Positions 1 to 9,700 of a DNA stretch of 18,555 bases are shown here, piece by piece. Position numbers and translations under genes: made by a program. The stretch lies in contig CAYGZA010000098.1 of NCBI GenBank assembly GCA_964354135.1, positions 1 to 18,555 of the forward strand, given 5' to 3'. This stretch comes from CAYGZA01 sp964354135. Its GTDB lineage: Bacteria > Planctomycetota > Planctomycetia > Pirellulales > Thermoguttaceae. Below the pieces are notes generated by a model. It saw nothing but the letters and a program-made list of their open reading frames with translations. It did no database searches and was not told the origin of the DNA. Each line of letters opens with the position of its first letter. The first letter of the stretch is position 1.

Positions 1-2
1 AC

Positions 3-1961
3 CTGGCCGACAACTGGCGGGCCTTCCGCACCTGGGGCGTCTCGGCCATCTCGCCGTGGGAATACCACTTCTTCTGGAGCCTGCGCAAGGGAGTGGACAA
101 GAGCCGTAAGCAGTGCAAAGTCGACTGGGAGAACCTGCAGCGCCCGGGGTTCAGCCCGGACTACATCGACGGGCAGTTCGAGCGCATGGACATGGCCTTC
201 GAGCGGTCGGACTGGGTTCCGACGGCCGACGGGCAGGCCATTTTGCGCAACAACATGCCGCTTCTGGCCTACATCGCCGGGAAGCCCGCTGCCTTCACCA
301 GCAAGGATCACAACTTCTATCCGGGCGAGACGGTCGAAAAACAACTGATTATCATCAACAATTCGCGGCAGACCGTCTCCTGCAACTGCAACTGGTCGAC
401 ATCCGGTCAGGGTGGTGCGCACCTAACGACCGCGCGCCTTGCGACCGGCGAGCAGGAGCGCATTCCTCTCTACGTCAAGCTGAGGCCCGATGACGCGCCG
501 GGCAAGGATGAGCTGCGCGCGACTTTCCGGTTGAGGTTCGGCGAGACGCAAGAGGACACCTTCACGATCAACGTGATGCCGCGCCCTGCGGCTCCTCGCG
601 TGGACGCGAAGATTGCCGTGTTCGGTCCCAAGGGCGAAACAGGCAAGTTGTTGGACAGCATGGGAGTGAAGTGGCAAAGCGTGGACGCCAGTGCCGATTT
701 GTCGGCGTACGACCTCCTCGTGATCGCCAAGGCGGCGCTAAGTGTCGATGGCTCCGGTCCAGATGTCAGCCGCGTTCGTGACGGACTGAAGGTCATTGTG
801 TTCGAGCAGGAATCGGAAGTCCTGGAGAAGCGGTTCGGATTCCGCGTCGCCGAGTATGGCCTGCGCCAGGTCTTCAAGCGGGTGCCCGATCATCCGATCC
901 TGGCCGGGATCGAGACGCATAACCTCCGCGACTGGCGAGGCGAGGCGACGATCCTCCCGCCGCGGCTGAAGTACGAACTGAGCCGGCGCTACAACCTCAC
1001 GCCGGCCGTCCAGTGGTGCGGCATCGAGGTCCCGCGCGTGTGGCGATGCGGCAACCGCGGCAACGTGGCCTCGGTGCTCATCGAGAAGCCGGCCCGCGGC
1101 GACTTTTTGCCGATCCTCGACGGCGGCTACAGCCTCCAATACAGCCCGCTTCTGGAATTTCGCGAAGGCCGCGGGCTCGTGCTCTTCTGCCAGGTGGACG
1201 TGACGGGCCGCACCGAGCAGGACCCGGCCGCCGAGACGCTGGCCCGGAACATCCTCCAGTACGTGTCGGCCTGGAAGCCAGTCCCCGGCCGGAAGGCCGT
1301 GTACGTCGGCGATCCTGCCGGGAGAAGGCATCTGGAGTCCGCGGGCTTCGCCGTGGGCAATTTCGAGGGCGGCAAGCTCTCCGCCGCCGACGTGCTCGTC
1401 GTTGGACCTGGCGGGGGGCAGAAGCTTGCAGCGAGCGCACCGGCCATCGCCCAATGGCTCAAGGCCGGCGGCAACTTGCTGGCGATCGGGCTGGACCAAC
1501 AGGAGGCCAACGCGTTGCTGCCTTTCCAGGTCCGCATGAAGAAAGCGGAGCACATCGCGGCGTTCTTCGGTCCACCCGGGGTAAACTCCCTGTTGGCGGG
1601 CATTGGCCCTGCCGACGTCCACAACCGCGACCCGCGCGAGCTCTCCCTGGTGTCGTCGGGAGCCGCAATCATCGGCGACGGCGTGCTGGCCAAGGCGGAC
1701 AGTGCGAACGTCGTCTTCTGCCAACTCGCCCCCTGGCAGTTCGACTCCGGCAAGCAGTCCAACCTCAAGCGGACCTATCGGCGGACATCTTTCCTCGTGA
1801 CGCGCTTGCTGGCCAACATGGGAGCCGCCGCCTCCACGCCGGTCCTCTCCCGCTTCCATAATCCCGTGGATGCCGCGAAGCCGGAAAAGCGGTGGCTGGA
1901 CGGCCTGTACCTCGACCAGCCGGAAGAATGGGACGACCCGTACCGGTTCTTTCGATGGTGA
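3..1961 (+). CDS. Glycoside hydrolase-like protein, C-terminal part (5' end outside window)
   Basis: The reading frame is open from the first complete codon at base 3, so the GTG at 93 is probably internal and the gene starts before the window. Of the 652 visible residues, about 1-80 look like the end of a TIM-barrel glycoside hydrolase (the run WGVSAISPWEYHFFW is at residues 11-25). Residues ~95-195 look like an Ig-type beta-sandwich. Residues ~200-420 and ~430-590 look like two Rossmann-like domains resembling catalytically dead class I glutamine amidotransferase folds (for example VYVGDP and VLVVGPGGG). The protein ends with DDPYRFFRW, a tail I associate with large planctomycete GH2/beta-galactosidase-like proteins. 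The catalytic acids cannot be placed because the barrel is incomplete. The gene is convergent with the PHP gene, whose stop lies 33 bases away. Glycosidase class is moderately supported; substrate is unknown. Confidence 0.7.
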   Translation: MADNWRAFRTWGVSAISPWEYHFFWSLRKGVDKSRKQCKVDWENLQRPGFSPDYIDGQFERMDMAFERSDWVPTADGQAILRNNMPLLAYIAGKPAAFTSKDHNFYPGETVEKQLIIINNSRQTVSCNCNWSTSGQGGAHLTTARLATGEQERIPLYVKLRPDDAPGKDELRATFRLRFGETQEDTFTINVMPRPAAPRVDAKIAVFGPKGETGKLLDSMGVKWQSVDASADLSAYDLLVIAKAALSVDGSGPDVSRVRDGLKVIVFEQESEVLEKRFGFRVAEYGLRQVFKRVPDHPILAGIETHNLRDWRGEATILPPRLKYELSRRYNLTPAVQWCGIEVPRVWRCGNRGNVASVLIEKPARGDFLPILDGGYSLQYSPLLEFREGRGLVLFCQVDVTGRTEQDPAAETLARNILQYVSAWKPVPGRKAVYVGDPAGRRHLESAGFAVGNFEGGKLSAADVLVVGPGGGQKLAASAPAIAQWLKAGGNLLAIGLDQQEANALLPFQVRMKKAEHIAAFFGPPGVNSLLAGIGPADVHNRDPRELSLVSSGAAIIGDGVLAKADSANVVFCQLAPWQFDSGKQSNLKRTYRRTSFLVTRLLANMGAAASTPVLSRFHNPVDAAKPEKRWLDGLYLDQPEEWDDPYRFFRW

Positions 1962-1994
1962 GCGCCGGGCCCCTTTTCCGCTTTTCTGCGCCCG

Positions 1995-3353
1995 CTATCC
2001 TCCCTTGTTCTCCTGGACATAAAGGGGATTCGACAGAATCCAGAGGTGGTCCTCTCCGACGGGTCGCAGCCAGGCCTCCACCCGATAGTTGCCGGGGCCG
2101 GCCGCCGGGACGTCGAGTGCCCGCCCCTCGGATTCGGACTGGAGCTTTCCGTTGCGAAGCAGCTTCCATCGGACCGGCAGCGGGGCCCGCGCGCAGAGCC
2201 TCAACCCGGGCTCATAGGGCAGGCGGCTTCCCATCTCGAACCGGCCCGAGGGCGTCACCGCGGCGCAGTCGAACCCCGTGGCGTCCGCCAGCCAGTCGAA
2301 GGCCACAAAGGCCCGGCCCGCGCTGAGGGCCTCCCGCACCGCCGGCTCGCTCAGCTCGCGAAGCAAGAGGTGCGTCCCCACGTGGCGAAGGCTGTTCTCA
2401 TAGGGGTCGAGCTGGAGACGGAGAAGGACGTCGCCCGGCTTCTTGTCTTTACCAACCGGTCCCAGGAAAGAAACCATGCCGATGCCGGCCTCGATGAGGC
2501 TCTTTCCCAGAGCGTCTTCGAAGCGGATCTTCTCGCCCTCGACAAGGCGGACGACGAGGCCCACGTTCTGATGCGAGTCGTTTGCCGCCACGCCCGTATG
2601 AGGCGCTTTCCGGCAAAGCTCGTCCCATCGCCTCAGATAGTCCGTCGGATAATCCTGCACGGCGGCAAACGCTTCCTGGGGGTACTCCCGGAAAAACTTG
2701 GCCAGCCGGAGAATCCCCAGCGGGTTCCGCAATGCCGCAATCAACTCTTTCTCGTCCTTGAAATCGGCGTGCGTGTTGTAGATCTCGCTCCCCGTGACGC
2801 CCCGGATCTCCCAATCTATCCGCTCCTCCAGGTGCGCGAGGAAGATCAGCCCGCCCGCGGAGCGGACGCGATCGCAGTACTCCTGCGGCGAGCGCGACTG
2901 CAAGCCCTGGAGGCTTCCCCCAGGAAACGCCAGGAACCCGTTGGCCTCCACCCCGGGAATCAAGAGCACTCCGTCGCGGACTCCGCGGTGCCCGTTGCGC
3001 GAAGGTTCGTATCGTTCCGAAGAGTGCTCGGTGAACATGAGCACGCGGGTCCCGGTCGCTTTGGCCGCCGCGACGATCTCCTCGATGGTTCCCCGGCTGT
3101 CGTGGGAGAGGGCCGAGTGTAGATGAATCGCCGCACGATACTCCCGGTACGGCCCGTCGCGGTGAAGCTCTTGCCGCTCAGCCCGATAGCCTTCCCTGGC
3201 CCGCTGTACGGCGGCCAACCGTTCCGCCGTAAGCCTCGCGTAGGCGTCGGCCCGCGCTACGCCACCGATCGCGAAACACGCGGCGGAAGCCGCCAGAAGC
3301 GCCGACCGGATCTTCGTCCGAACCGGGCACGCCGTCCTGTTCTTACTGCACAT
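1995..3353 (-). CDS. Exported PHP-domain metal-dependent phosphoesterase
   Basis: The frame is open further upstream to 3560, but the ATG at 3353 starts a classical Sec signal (positive start, then a hydrophobic run SALLAASAACFAIGG ending ARADA), so I chose it; this gives 452 aa. The PHP (polymerase and histidinol phosphatase) metal-site motifs are all visible: HLH at residues 77-79, HD at 84-85, EH at 109-110, E136, H174, H195 and the late NDSH at 258-261. The family uses several metal ions to cleave phosphate esters. Residues ~320-450 form an extra region, probably a beta-sandwich, ending in WILSNPLYV. Export of a PHP protein suggests extracytoplasmic phosphoester cleavage, possibly scavenging; the substrate is not predictable. 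The upstream gene on the other side of a 401-base gap is divergent. The ribosome binding site is weak. Confidence 0.85.
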   Translation of the reverse strand: MCSKNRTACPVRTKIRSALLAASAACFAIGGVARADAYARLTAERLAAVQRAREGYRAERQELHRDGPYREYRAAIHLHSALSHDSRGTIEEIVAAAKATGTRVLMFTEHSSERYEPSRNGHRGVRDGVLLIPGVEANGFLAFPGGSLQGLQSRSPQEYCDRVRSAGGLIFLAHLEERIDWEIRGVTGSEIYNTHADFKDEKELIAALRNPLGILRLAKFFREYPQEAFAAVQDYPTDYLRRWDELCRKAPHTGVAANDSHQNVGLVVRLVEGEKIRFEDALGKSLIEAGIGMVSFLGPVGKDKKPGDVLLRLQLDPYENSLRHVGTHLLLRELSEPAVREALSAGRAFVAFDWLADATGFDCAAVTPSGRFEMGSRLPYEPGLRLCARAPLPVRWKLLRNGKLQSESEGRALDVPAAGPGNYRVEAWLRPVGEDHLWILSNPLYVQENKGG

Positions 3354-3390
3354 GCTCACACTCTGGGAAGGCTCAAGGGGTGGAAACGCC

Positions 3391-3408
3391 CCCGCGGCAA
3401 GCTGCGGG
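3391..3408. repeat. GC-rich hairpin upstream of PHP gene
   Basis: CCCGCGGC (3391-3398) pairs with GCTGCGGG (3401-3408) with one G-T wobble. The two-base gap means the terminal pair probably opens to give a 4-base loop. It lies in the 5' leader of the PHP gene if transcription starts upstream of it. It may be a dispersed repeat or a leader structure; function unknown. Confidence 0.4.
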
Positions 3409-3636
3409 GAGGGTCGCTGACCCCAGATTATGATCCTCGCCCGGGGATTCGCAAGCCTCTGGGACGTTTCCGCCGGCGCCGCTGTGCCACGGAGGCGGTT
3501 CGCGGCAATCCTCTTGTCCCCAGATCGCTTGATCGCGGCTCTCGACTGGGCTATCCTCACGCTGTCGGCCGGGCTCGGCCAACGGCTGAAAGCCCAGCGG
3601 CGCCCCGCGCCGCCAAGGTCCCGGTGATCGCACGAT

Positions 3637-3671
3637 CAGACTCCCGAAGTCTGGAAGACTTCGGGACTCTG
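3637..3671. repeat. Palindromic hairpin, REP-like
   Basis: TCCCGAAGTC (3642-3651) and GACTTCGGGA (3657-3666) form a perfect 10-bp stem around a 5-base TGGAA loop. After one C-C mismatch the stem continues for four more pairs (3637-3640 with 3668-3671). No T-run follows on either strand, so a simple intrinsic terminator is unlikely. A dispersed palindromic repeat is the more likely reading. Confidence 0.55.
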
Positions 3672-3754
3672 CGCGGCGCACATAGACCCGGAGTATTCCT
3701 CACCCACGAGCTCCGGACAGGCACAAGTTCACTTTACATCGAAAGGCGGCATTC

Positions 3755-5068
3755 ATGCGACGGCTGACTTCTGCGTTCACTTGTGTCACTCTCTTGCTCC
3801 TCGTTTCGCCCGATGCCTCCGCCGGGGAGCTGCGAGCGGGCGTTGCCCGCATCGACCTCACCCCGCCGCTGGAGATCAAGGCGACGCTGGGCGGTTACGG
3901 CGCCCGCATGAGCAAGCCGGCGGTCGGCGTCCACGACCGCGTCTTCGCCAAGGCGCTCGTGCTCTCCGACGGCTCCAATCGCTTTGCCCTGGTCACGGCC
4001 GACGTGCTGGCGTTTCCGCCGGAATTCAAGGCCGCCGTTATCGAAGCCCTCGGCAGCGCGGGCTGGAAGAGCGAGCAGGTCCTGCTCCTGCCCAGCCACT
4101 CGCACACCAGCATCGACATGTCGGCCCTCCACCCGAAGAACACCCTGGGGATTCCCCAGATCGGAGTCTTCCACAAGAAGCTCTTCGAGCTGACGGTTGC
4201 CCGGCTGGCCCGGGTCATCGCCGACGCGAGCAAGGACCTCTTGGCCGTCTCGATCGGAACGCAGAGCATCGCGCTTGAGGGATGGAATCGCAACCGGCGC
4301 AAGGGCAACGCCGTCTGCGACACGGCGCTGACCGTCACCCGCATCGACAGGACGGACGGCCATCCTCTTGCGGTGCTCGTCAACTGGACGGCGCACCCGA
4401 CCTTCATGGCGCCGGAGGACATGATGTTCTCCGGCGACTTCCCCGGTCACCTCCAGCGGACCGTCGAGGCGCTGATCGGGCGCGGTGTCAGCGTCATGTA
4501 CTATAACGGCGCCCAAGGCGACCAATCGCCGGCCCCGCGCCCCGATTCGGGCGGCAACTGGGAGAAGGCGGAGCGCTACGGCCGGGAACTCGGCATCCTC
4601 GTGTGGCGCGAGTGGGAGAAGGTCCGGCCGGCCGCCGCGCCGACGCTGGCCTTTCACACCGAAGAGATCGCGTTGCCGCCGCACACCTGGCATCGCGACT
4701 TCATGAAGACCGGGGGCACCGAGTACGGCTTGACCGAGACGCTCGGCGCCAAGCTCCTTGCCCTCCTGTTCCCCACGAAGACCCACAGCACGTCCCTGCG
4801 CGTGGGGGACCTGCTCCTTGTCGGCATCCCCGGCGAGATGACCGCCGAGTTGGGGACGTCCGTCAAGTCGCGGGTCCGCGCCGCGACCGGGGCGCCGCAC
4901 GTAGTCATCGGCGGACTGGCCGACGAATGGGTCAGCTACATCCTCTCCGCCGACGAGTACCGAAAGGGCGGCTATGAGGCCAGCGTGAGCTTCTACGGCC
5001 AGACGCTCGGCCCGGCGATTGCAGACGGCGCCGTCCGCGGCGCCTCGAAGGTTTCCAAGGCGCGGTAG
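3755..5068 (+). CDS. Neutral/alkaline ceramidase-like secreted hydrolase
   Basis: This 437-aa protein begins with a signal peptide (MRRLTSAFTCVTLLLLVSPDASA) and then matches the N-terminal catalytic domain of neutral non-lysosomal ceramidases, zinc amidases that cleave the amide bond of ceramide. Visible family features are the early GVARIDLTPP, the PSHSHTS motif (H115/H117), WTAHPT (H214), the nucleophile-region motif NGAQGDQSP (251-259), PGEMT (E361) and Y395 in EWVSYI. These correspond to the two His, Glu and Tyr zinc ligands and the NxGDxSP active-site loop of the family. The C-terminal Ig-like domain of full-length ceramidases is absent, which is common in planctomycete paralogues. The true substrate may be another N-acyl lipid or amide. 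AAAGGCGG 5-12 bases before the ATG is a plausible ribosome binding site. It is followed by two co-directional genes. Confidence 0.85.
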   Translation: MRRLTSAFTCVTLLLLVSPDASAGELRAGVARIDLTPPLEIKATLGGYGARMSKPAVGVHDRVFAKALVLSDGSNRFALVTADVLAFPPEFKAAVIEALGSAGWKSEQVLLLPSHSHTSIDMSALHPKNTLGIPQIGVFHKKLFELTVARLARVIADASKDLLAVSIGTQSIALEGWNRNRRKGNAVCDTALTVTRIDRTDGHPLAVLVNWTAHPTFMAPEDMMFSGDFPGHLQRTVEALIGRGVSVMYYNGAQGDQSPAPRPDSGGNWEKAERYGRELGILVWREWEKVRPAAAPTLAFHTEEIALPPHTWHRDFMKTGGTEYGLTETLGAKLLALLFPTKTHSTSLRVGDLLLVGIPGEMTAELGTSVKSRVRAATGAPHVVIGGLADEWVSYILSADEYRKGGYEASVSFYGQTLGPAIADGAVRGASKVSKAR

Positions 5069-5186
5069 GCGAAAAGCGAAACATCGAGTCCTGGGGTGCG
5101 ATTCGCTGCCCTCCGCCAAGGGCGATTGGGCAACAACGTTTTGCGCTCCCCAGAAAAAAACCGGAGAAAACCCTGGCCCGTAACGT

Positions 5187-5191
5187 GGAGG
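5187..5191 (+). promoter_or_regulatory. Ribosome binding site of the carbon-nitrogen hydrolase gene
   Basis: GGAGG sits nine bases before the ATG at 5201. It decides this start over the upstream in-frame ATG at 5096, which would also place extra residues ahead of the signal peptide. Confidence 0.7.
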
Positions 5192-5200
5192 AAATCTCGT

Positions 5201-6571
5201 ATGATCTCGCTTCGTCACGTAGTAGCGGTTTGGCTCTTGTTTGTGGTGACCGGTGCGTCGCGCGCGGCACAGCCCGTTTCCGGGGACGACTGGCAGGCCG
5301 GCAATCTGGTTGCCAACGGCGATTTCTCGAAGGGCCCGCTCGGTGCCCTGCCCGAGGGCTGGACGCTCGCGGCCCCCAACCCGGCGTTGCGGCCGAAGGC
5401 CCAGCTCGTCGCAGGGGAAGGCGGCACGCGGCTCCTCATGGCCGAGGGCAACGGCCGCAAGGAGTGCTTCGGCATCCTCAAGCATCCCGTGAAGCTGGCG
5501 GCCGGCAAGACGTACCGCCTCCGCGTCCGCTTCAAGGTCGAGGGGCTGGAGGACGTGAACCGGCACCTCGTCCACGGCGTCTTTGCCGGCGGCTTCAACG
5601 AGGGCATCTTCCGCTACCGCAAGGACGGCCCCTGGATCATCGGCGAGAGCCGTTTTCCCGGGCCGGCCGCGGCCGCCGCCGGCGAGCTGCGGCTCTACTT
5701 CCGCTATAGCGCCCAAGGGAAGGTCTGGTGGTCCGGCGCGTCGCTTCAGGAGTGCGAGCCGATCAAGCCGCGCTTGGTGAAGATCGCCGTCTGCTCGGGC
5801 GGCGGCGACCGGAAGCGGTGGGAGAAGTTCCTCGACACCGCCGGCCAGAAGCGCTGCGACGTGGCCCTGATGGGCGAGTTCTTCGAAGACGGCGTCCACG
5901 CGCCGGACGGGCCGACCGTGAAATTCATGGCCCAGAAGGCCCGAGAGTGGAAGATGTACGTCTGCGGCACCCTGCGGATGAAGCGGGGTGACCTGATCTA
6001 CAATTCCGCCCCGCTATTGGACCGCGAAGGGAAGCTCGTGGGCACGTACGACAAGGTGATGCTCTACGATCCCGAGCTGGACGACGGCACCTCGCCCGGC
6101 GAGCAGATGCCCGTCTTCCAGGCCGACTTCGGCAAGGTCGGGATCATGACCTGCTACGACAGTTGGCACCCCGCGGTGGCGAAACTGCTGGCGCTGAAGG
6201 GGGCGGAGCTGATCCTCTTCCCCAGCGCCGGGTACTACGTGCAGTTGATGCACGCGCGGGCGGCCGACAACGGGGTCGTGATCGCCGCCAGCAGCGGCAG
6301 CCCGTGCGGCGTCTGGGACGGCGGCGGCAACCAGGCCGACGGCGGCAGCCCCGACCCCACCCGCTCCGCCCCCACGGCCATCACCGCGTTCGAGAAGGAC
6401 GACGGCCAGAAGGTGCAGATCGTCACCGTGGACCTCGCCAAGAAACCCAGCCCGCACTCCTGGGGCGGCCCCATGCTCTCCGCCCCCGGGGGCCGCCGGG
6501 TCCGCGCCACTAGCCCGGTCTATCTCGAAGATGAGATTGCCCGCGAAGTCAAGCGGTGGTGGGGAGACTAA
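5201..6571 (+). CDS. Exported carbon-nitrogen hydrolase (nitrilase superfamily)
   Basis: The ATG at 5201 gives 456 aa beginning with a Sec signal (MISLRHVVAVWLLFVV..ASRAA). Residues ~28-190 (VANGDFSKG...WSGASLQE) read as a carbohydrate-binding-like jelly-roll. From residue ~193 the protein is a CN-hydrolase domain, opening VKIAVCSGG. The catalytic triad is visible: Glu226 (GEFFEDG), Lys285 (YDKVMLYDPE) and Cys318 (TCYDSWHP). The family hydrolyses nitriles, amides or N-carbamoyl bonds through a Cys thioester. Most members are cytoplasmic, so the signal peptide plus binding domain is notable. It lies 132 bases after the ceramidase-like gene on the same strand, suggesting joint use on amide-containing substrates; that link is inference. 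The substrate cannot be told from sequence. Confidence 0.87.
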   Translation: MISLRHVVAVWLLFVVTGASRAAQPVSGDDWQAGNLVANGDFSKGPLGALPEGWTLAAPNPALRPKAQLVAGEGGTRLLMAEGNGRKECFGILKHPVKLAAGKTYRLRVRFKVEGLEDVNRHLVHGVFAGGFNEGIFRYRKDGPWIIGESRFPGPAAAAAGELRLYFRYSAQGKVWWSGASLQECEPIKPRLVKIAVCSGGGDRKRWEKFLDTAGQKRCDVALMGEFFEDGVHAPDGPTVKFMAQKAREWKMYVCGTLRMKRGDLIYNSAPLLDREGKLVGTYDKVMLYDPELDDGTSPGEQMPVFQADFGKVGIMTCYDSWHPAVAKLLALKGAELILFPSAGYYVQLMHARAADNGVVIAASSGSPCGVWDGGGNQADGGSPDPTRSAPTAITAFEKDDGQKVQIVTVDLAKKPSPHSWGGPMLSAPGGRRVRATSPVYLEDEIAREVKRWWGD

Positions 6572-6770
6572 TCCCGGAGTTTCTCCGCGGTGCGGGGCAG
6601 CTCAGACCTTCAAGAGCTCGCACGACTCGGCATAGCACCCGGCGCTACTACGGCCCGGCGAATTGATCGCGAGTTGGCCGGGAAGTATAAGGTGGATGTG
6701 TGCCCGGCCGGAGCCTCGGACGGTGGAGGCCGGGACGAGACACCGCGGCTTTCCGCCTGCTGGAGTCGAT

Positions 6771-9700
6771 ATGACCAGGATGACCTTCGCGCTATTCACT
6801 TCTCTGCCGCTTATCCTACTTGCCGTCGGCGCCGAGGCCGCCGATTGGCCGACAGTCCGCGGAGACGCGACCCGCAGCGGCTACACGGCGGAACAGCTTC
6901 CCGCGGATCTCTCGCTGCACTGGACGGTCCGCGAACGGCACGCCCCGATGCCGGCCTGGCCCGCTATCGAGCGGATGCCTTTCGACCGGGCCTACCACGT
7001 GGTGGTCGCCGGCGGGACCCTCTACTACGGCACGTCGGCGGACTGCAAAGTCGTCGCCCGGGATGCCGCCACGGGCACCGTGCGGTGGACATGCTTCACG
7101 GAGGGCCCCGTCCGTTTTGCGCCGGCCGTGTGGCAGGACCGGGTGTTCGTGGCCAGCGACGACGGTTTCCTCTATTGTCTTGCCGCGGCGGACGGCCGCG
7201 TCCTCTGGAGACTCCGCGGCGGTCCCAAGCCTGACATGCTCTTGGGCAACGACCGCATGATCTCGCGATGGCCTGCGCGAGGCGGTCCCGCGGTCGCCGA
7301 CGGGGTCGTTTACTTCGGTGCCGGCATTTGGCCCTCGGAGGGAGTCTTCCTTTATGCCGTCGAGGCAGCCACCGGCAAGACGCTCTGGTGCAACGACTCG
7401 TCGGGCGCGATCGAGATGGACCAGCCGCACCCAGGCGCCCGTGCTGCAAGCGGCGTGGCGGCCCAGGGGTATCTTGCGGTCGCAGGGGATGCCCTCCTGG
7501 TGCCGACCGGCCGGGCGGTGCCCGCGGTCTTCGGCCGCGCCGACGGCAAGCTCCGCTATTTCCACCTGCAGGCCAACCGGGGAGCGGGCGGGTCGGAGGT
7601 TGCGGCGATCGACGGCCGCTTCTTCAACGGCGGAACCGCCTTCGCCACGGCCACCGGAGCCCTGCAACTGGCCCTCGGTGCCCAGGTGGGGCAGGAGCGC
7701 GACCGCATCGCGCACACGTACACGGCGGCCATCCAGATTGCCGCCCACCCGGAATGGATCGTCTACGCGGCGGAAAACCGCCTGGCGGCCGTGAATCGGC
7801 GGGAGTTCCTGGTCGACAAACAGGTGATCGACGCGAAGGGGAAAAAGAAGAGGGTGAAGGCCCTGGGGAAACCCGCCTGGACCGTCGAGCTCCCCGCAGC
7901 CCCGGCCTCGCTCATCGTGGCGGGCGATTCGATCATTGCCGGGGGCAAAGACCTGGTGCTTGTTCTGGACGCCGCCTCGGGGCGGACTCGATGGCGTGCC
8001 GGCGTCCAAGGCACCGTCTACGGGTTGGCCGTGTCCGATGGCCGGCTCTACGCCGGCACGGATCAAGGCACGATCTGCTGCTTCGACGGCAGCCGATCGC
8101 GGCCGGTCGTTGTCCAGCCGGATCCCCTGCTTCCCGCATCGAGCGGGAACCCGGCGTATGCGGCCGCGGCCGAAGAGATCGTTCGCCGCAGTGGCGTTAC
8201 CCAGGGCTATTGCCTTGACCTCGGCTGCGGCGACGGGCTCCTGGCCTTGGAGCTGGCCAAGCGGACGAAGCTCCGCATTTGCGCCGTCGAGGCCGACGCG
8301 GCCAAGGTCGAGGCGGCCCGGCGGATGCTCGACGCGGCCGGGCTCTACGGCGTGCGGGTCACCGTCCACCAGGCCGATCCGGCCGCCGTAGCGTATCCGA
8401 GCTGCTTTGCCGATCTCGTCGTCTCCGGGCGCAGCGTGAGCGACGGGGCGGCAGTTGTGCCTCGGGCGGCGATGTCGCGGATGCAGCGCCCCTACGGTGG
8501 GATCGCGTGCATCGGGCGCCCCGGAACCATGGAGCAATCCGGCCGCGGGCCGCTCGAAGGGGCCGCCGATTGGACCCATCAGTATGCCGGCCCGGCCAAT
8601 ACGGTCTGCTCGGAAGACGCCCGGCTCAAGGGCCCCCTGAAGATGCTCTGGTTCCGCGACACGGACTTGCCGATGCCCAGCCGCCACGGCCGCGGGCCGG
8701 CGCCGCTCGTGGCCGGCGGCCGGATGTTCGTCGAAGGGCTGCACGCGCTCCGGGCGGTCAACGTCTACAATGGCTCCACGCTCTGGGAGTTTCCGCTCCG
8801 AGACGCCCTGAAGCCCTATCACCAGGATCATCTCACCGGCGTGGCCGCTACGGGGAGCAACTTCTGCCTGGGCAAGGACCGCCTGTTCCTCCACGCCGGC
8901 TCGAAGTGCCTATGCCTGGACGCCACAACCGGCCGGCAGGTGGCCGAGTTCGAGCCCCCGCGGCGGCCCGATGGAAGGCGGGGGACTTGGGGCTACATTG
9001 CCTATTGCGACGGGACCCTCTTCGGCTCGCTGGCCAACGAGAAGCACCTGGTAAAGGAGTCGTGGCGGGCGTTTCGCGGCAAGCTCGACATGACCCGGCT
9101 CCTGAGCGAGTCCGACCTCCTCTTTGCCCTCGACGCCCCAAGCGGCAAGCCCAAGTGGACATTCGTGCCCGAACACTCGATCCGCCACAACGCGATTGCC
9201 GTAGGGGCGGGCCGCGTGTACGTCATCGACCGGCCGCCGGCCGCGGGCGATACACCGCTCCTGGGCCCGCGCGAGCCGCAGCCCGCGCACCCGACCGGCC
9301 GCCTGCTATGCCTGGATGCCCAAAGCGGCAAGGTCTTGTGGGAGGTGAAGGACGACGTCTTCGGCACGCTCCTGGCCCTGAGCGAGAAGCACGGGGTGCT
9401 CTTGATGTCGTATCAGCCGAGCAATTTCCAGCTCGACTCGGAACGCGGCAGCCGCATGGCAGGCTTCCGGGCAAGCGACGGGAAGCGGCTCTGGGACGTC
9501 AAGGCCGAGTATCATGCGCGGCCCGTGCTGAACGACCGCTCGATCTACGCCGAGCCCGGCCGGTGGGATCTCCTGACGGGAGAGCGCCTGCCCTTCCAGC
9601 TCTCGCGCTCTTATGGCTGCGGCATCCTGGCGGGCTCGAAGCGGCTCTTGGTGTTTCGCTCGGCGACGCTGGGATACTTCGACCTGGAAGGGAGCCGGCG

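Larger units (their letters stand above)
3354..3754. other. Intergenic region between divergent genes, with hairpins
   Basis: This 401-base gap separates the divergent PHP and ceramidase-like genes and must hold both promoters, but I see no convincing -35/-10 pair. It contains a GC-rich hairpin at 3391-3408 and a longer hairpin at 3637-3671, listed separately. The frames open across it (for example + strand 3123-3767 and the PHP frame beyond 3353) have arginine/proline-rich translations with no family resemblance, so I treat the region as non-coding. Confidence 0.6.

Noticed and set aside
738..1859. Minus-strand 373-codon open frame inside the glycosidase-like gene
   Set aside because: Shadow frame; no motifs, and the plus-strand frame continues openly through the whole region.
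3734..5899. Minus-strand 721-codon open frame
   Set aside because: It is antisense to the ceramidase-like and CN-hydrolase genes, whose motifs are clear. Its translation is rich in Arg, Gly, Ala and Asp-Arg runs with no recognisable domain, as expected for a shadow in high-GC DNA.
6816..8894. Minus-strand 692-codon open frame
   Set aside because: It is fully antisense to the propeller-methyltransferase gene and of low-complexity composition.
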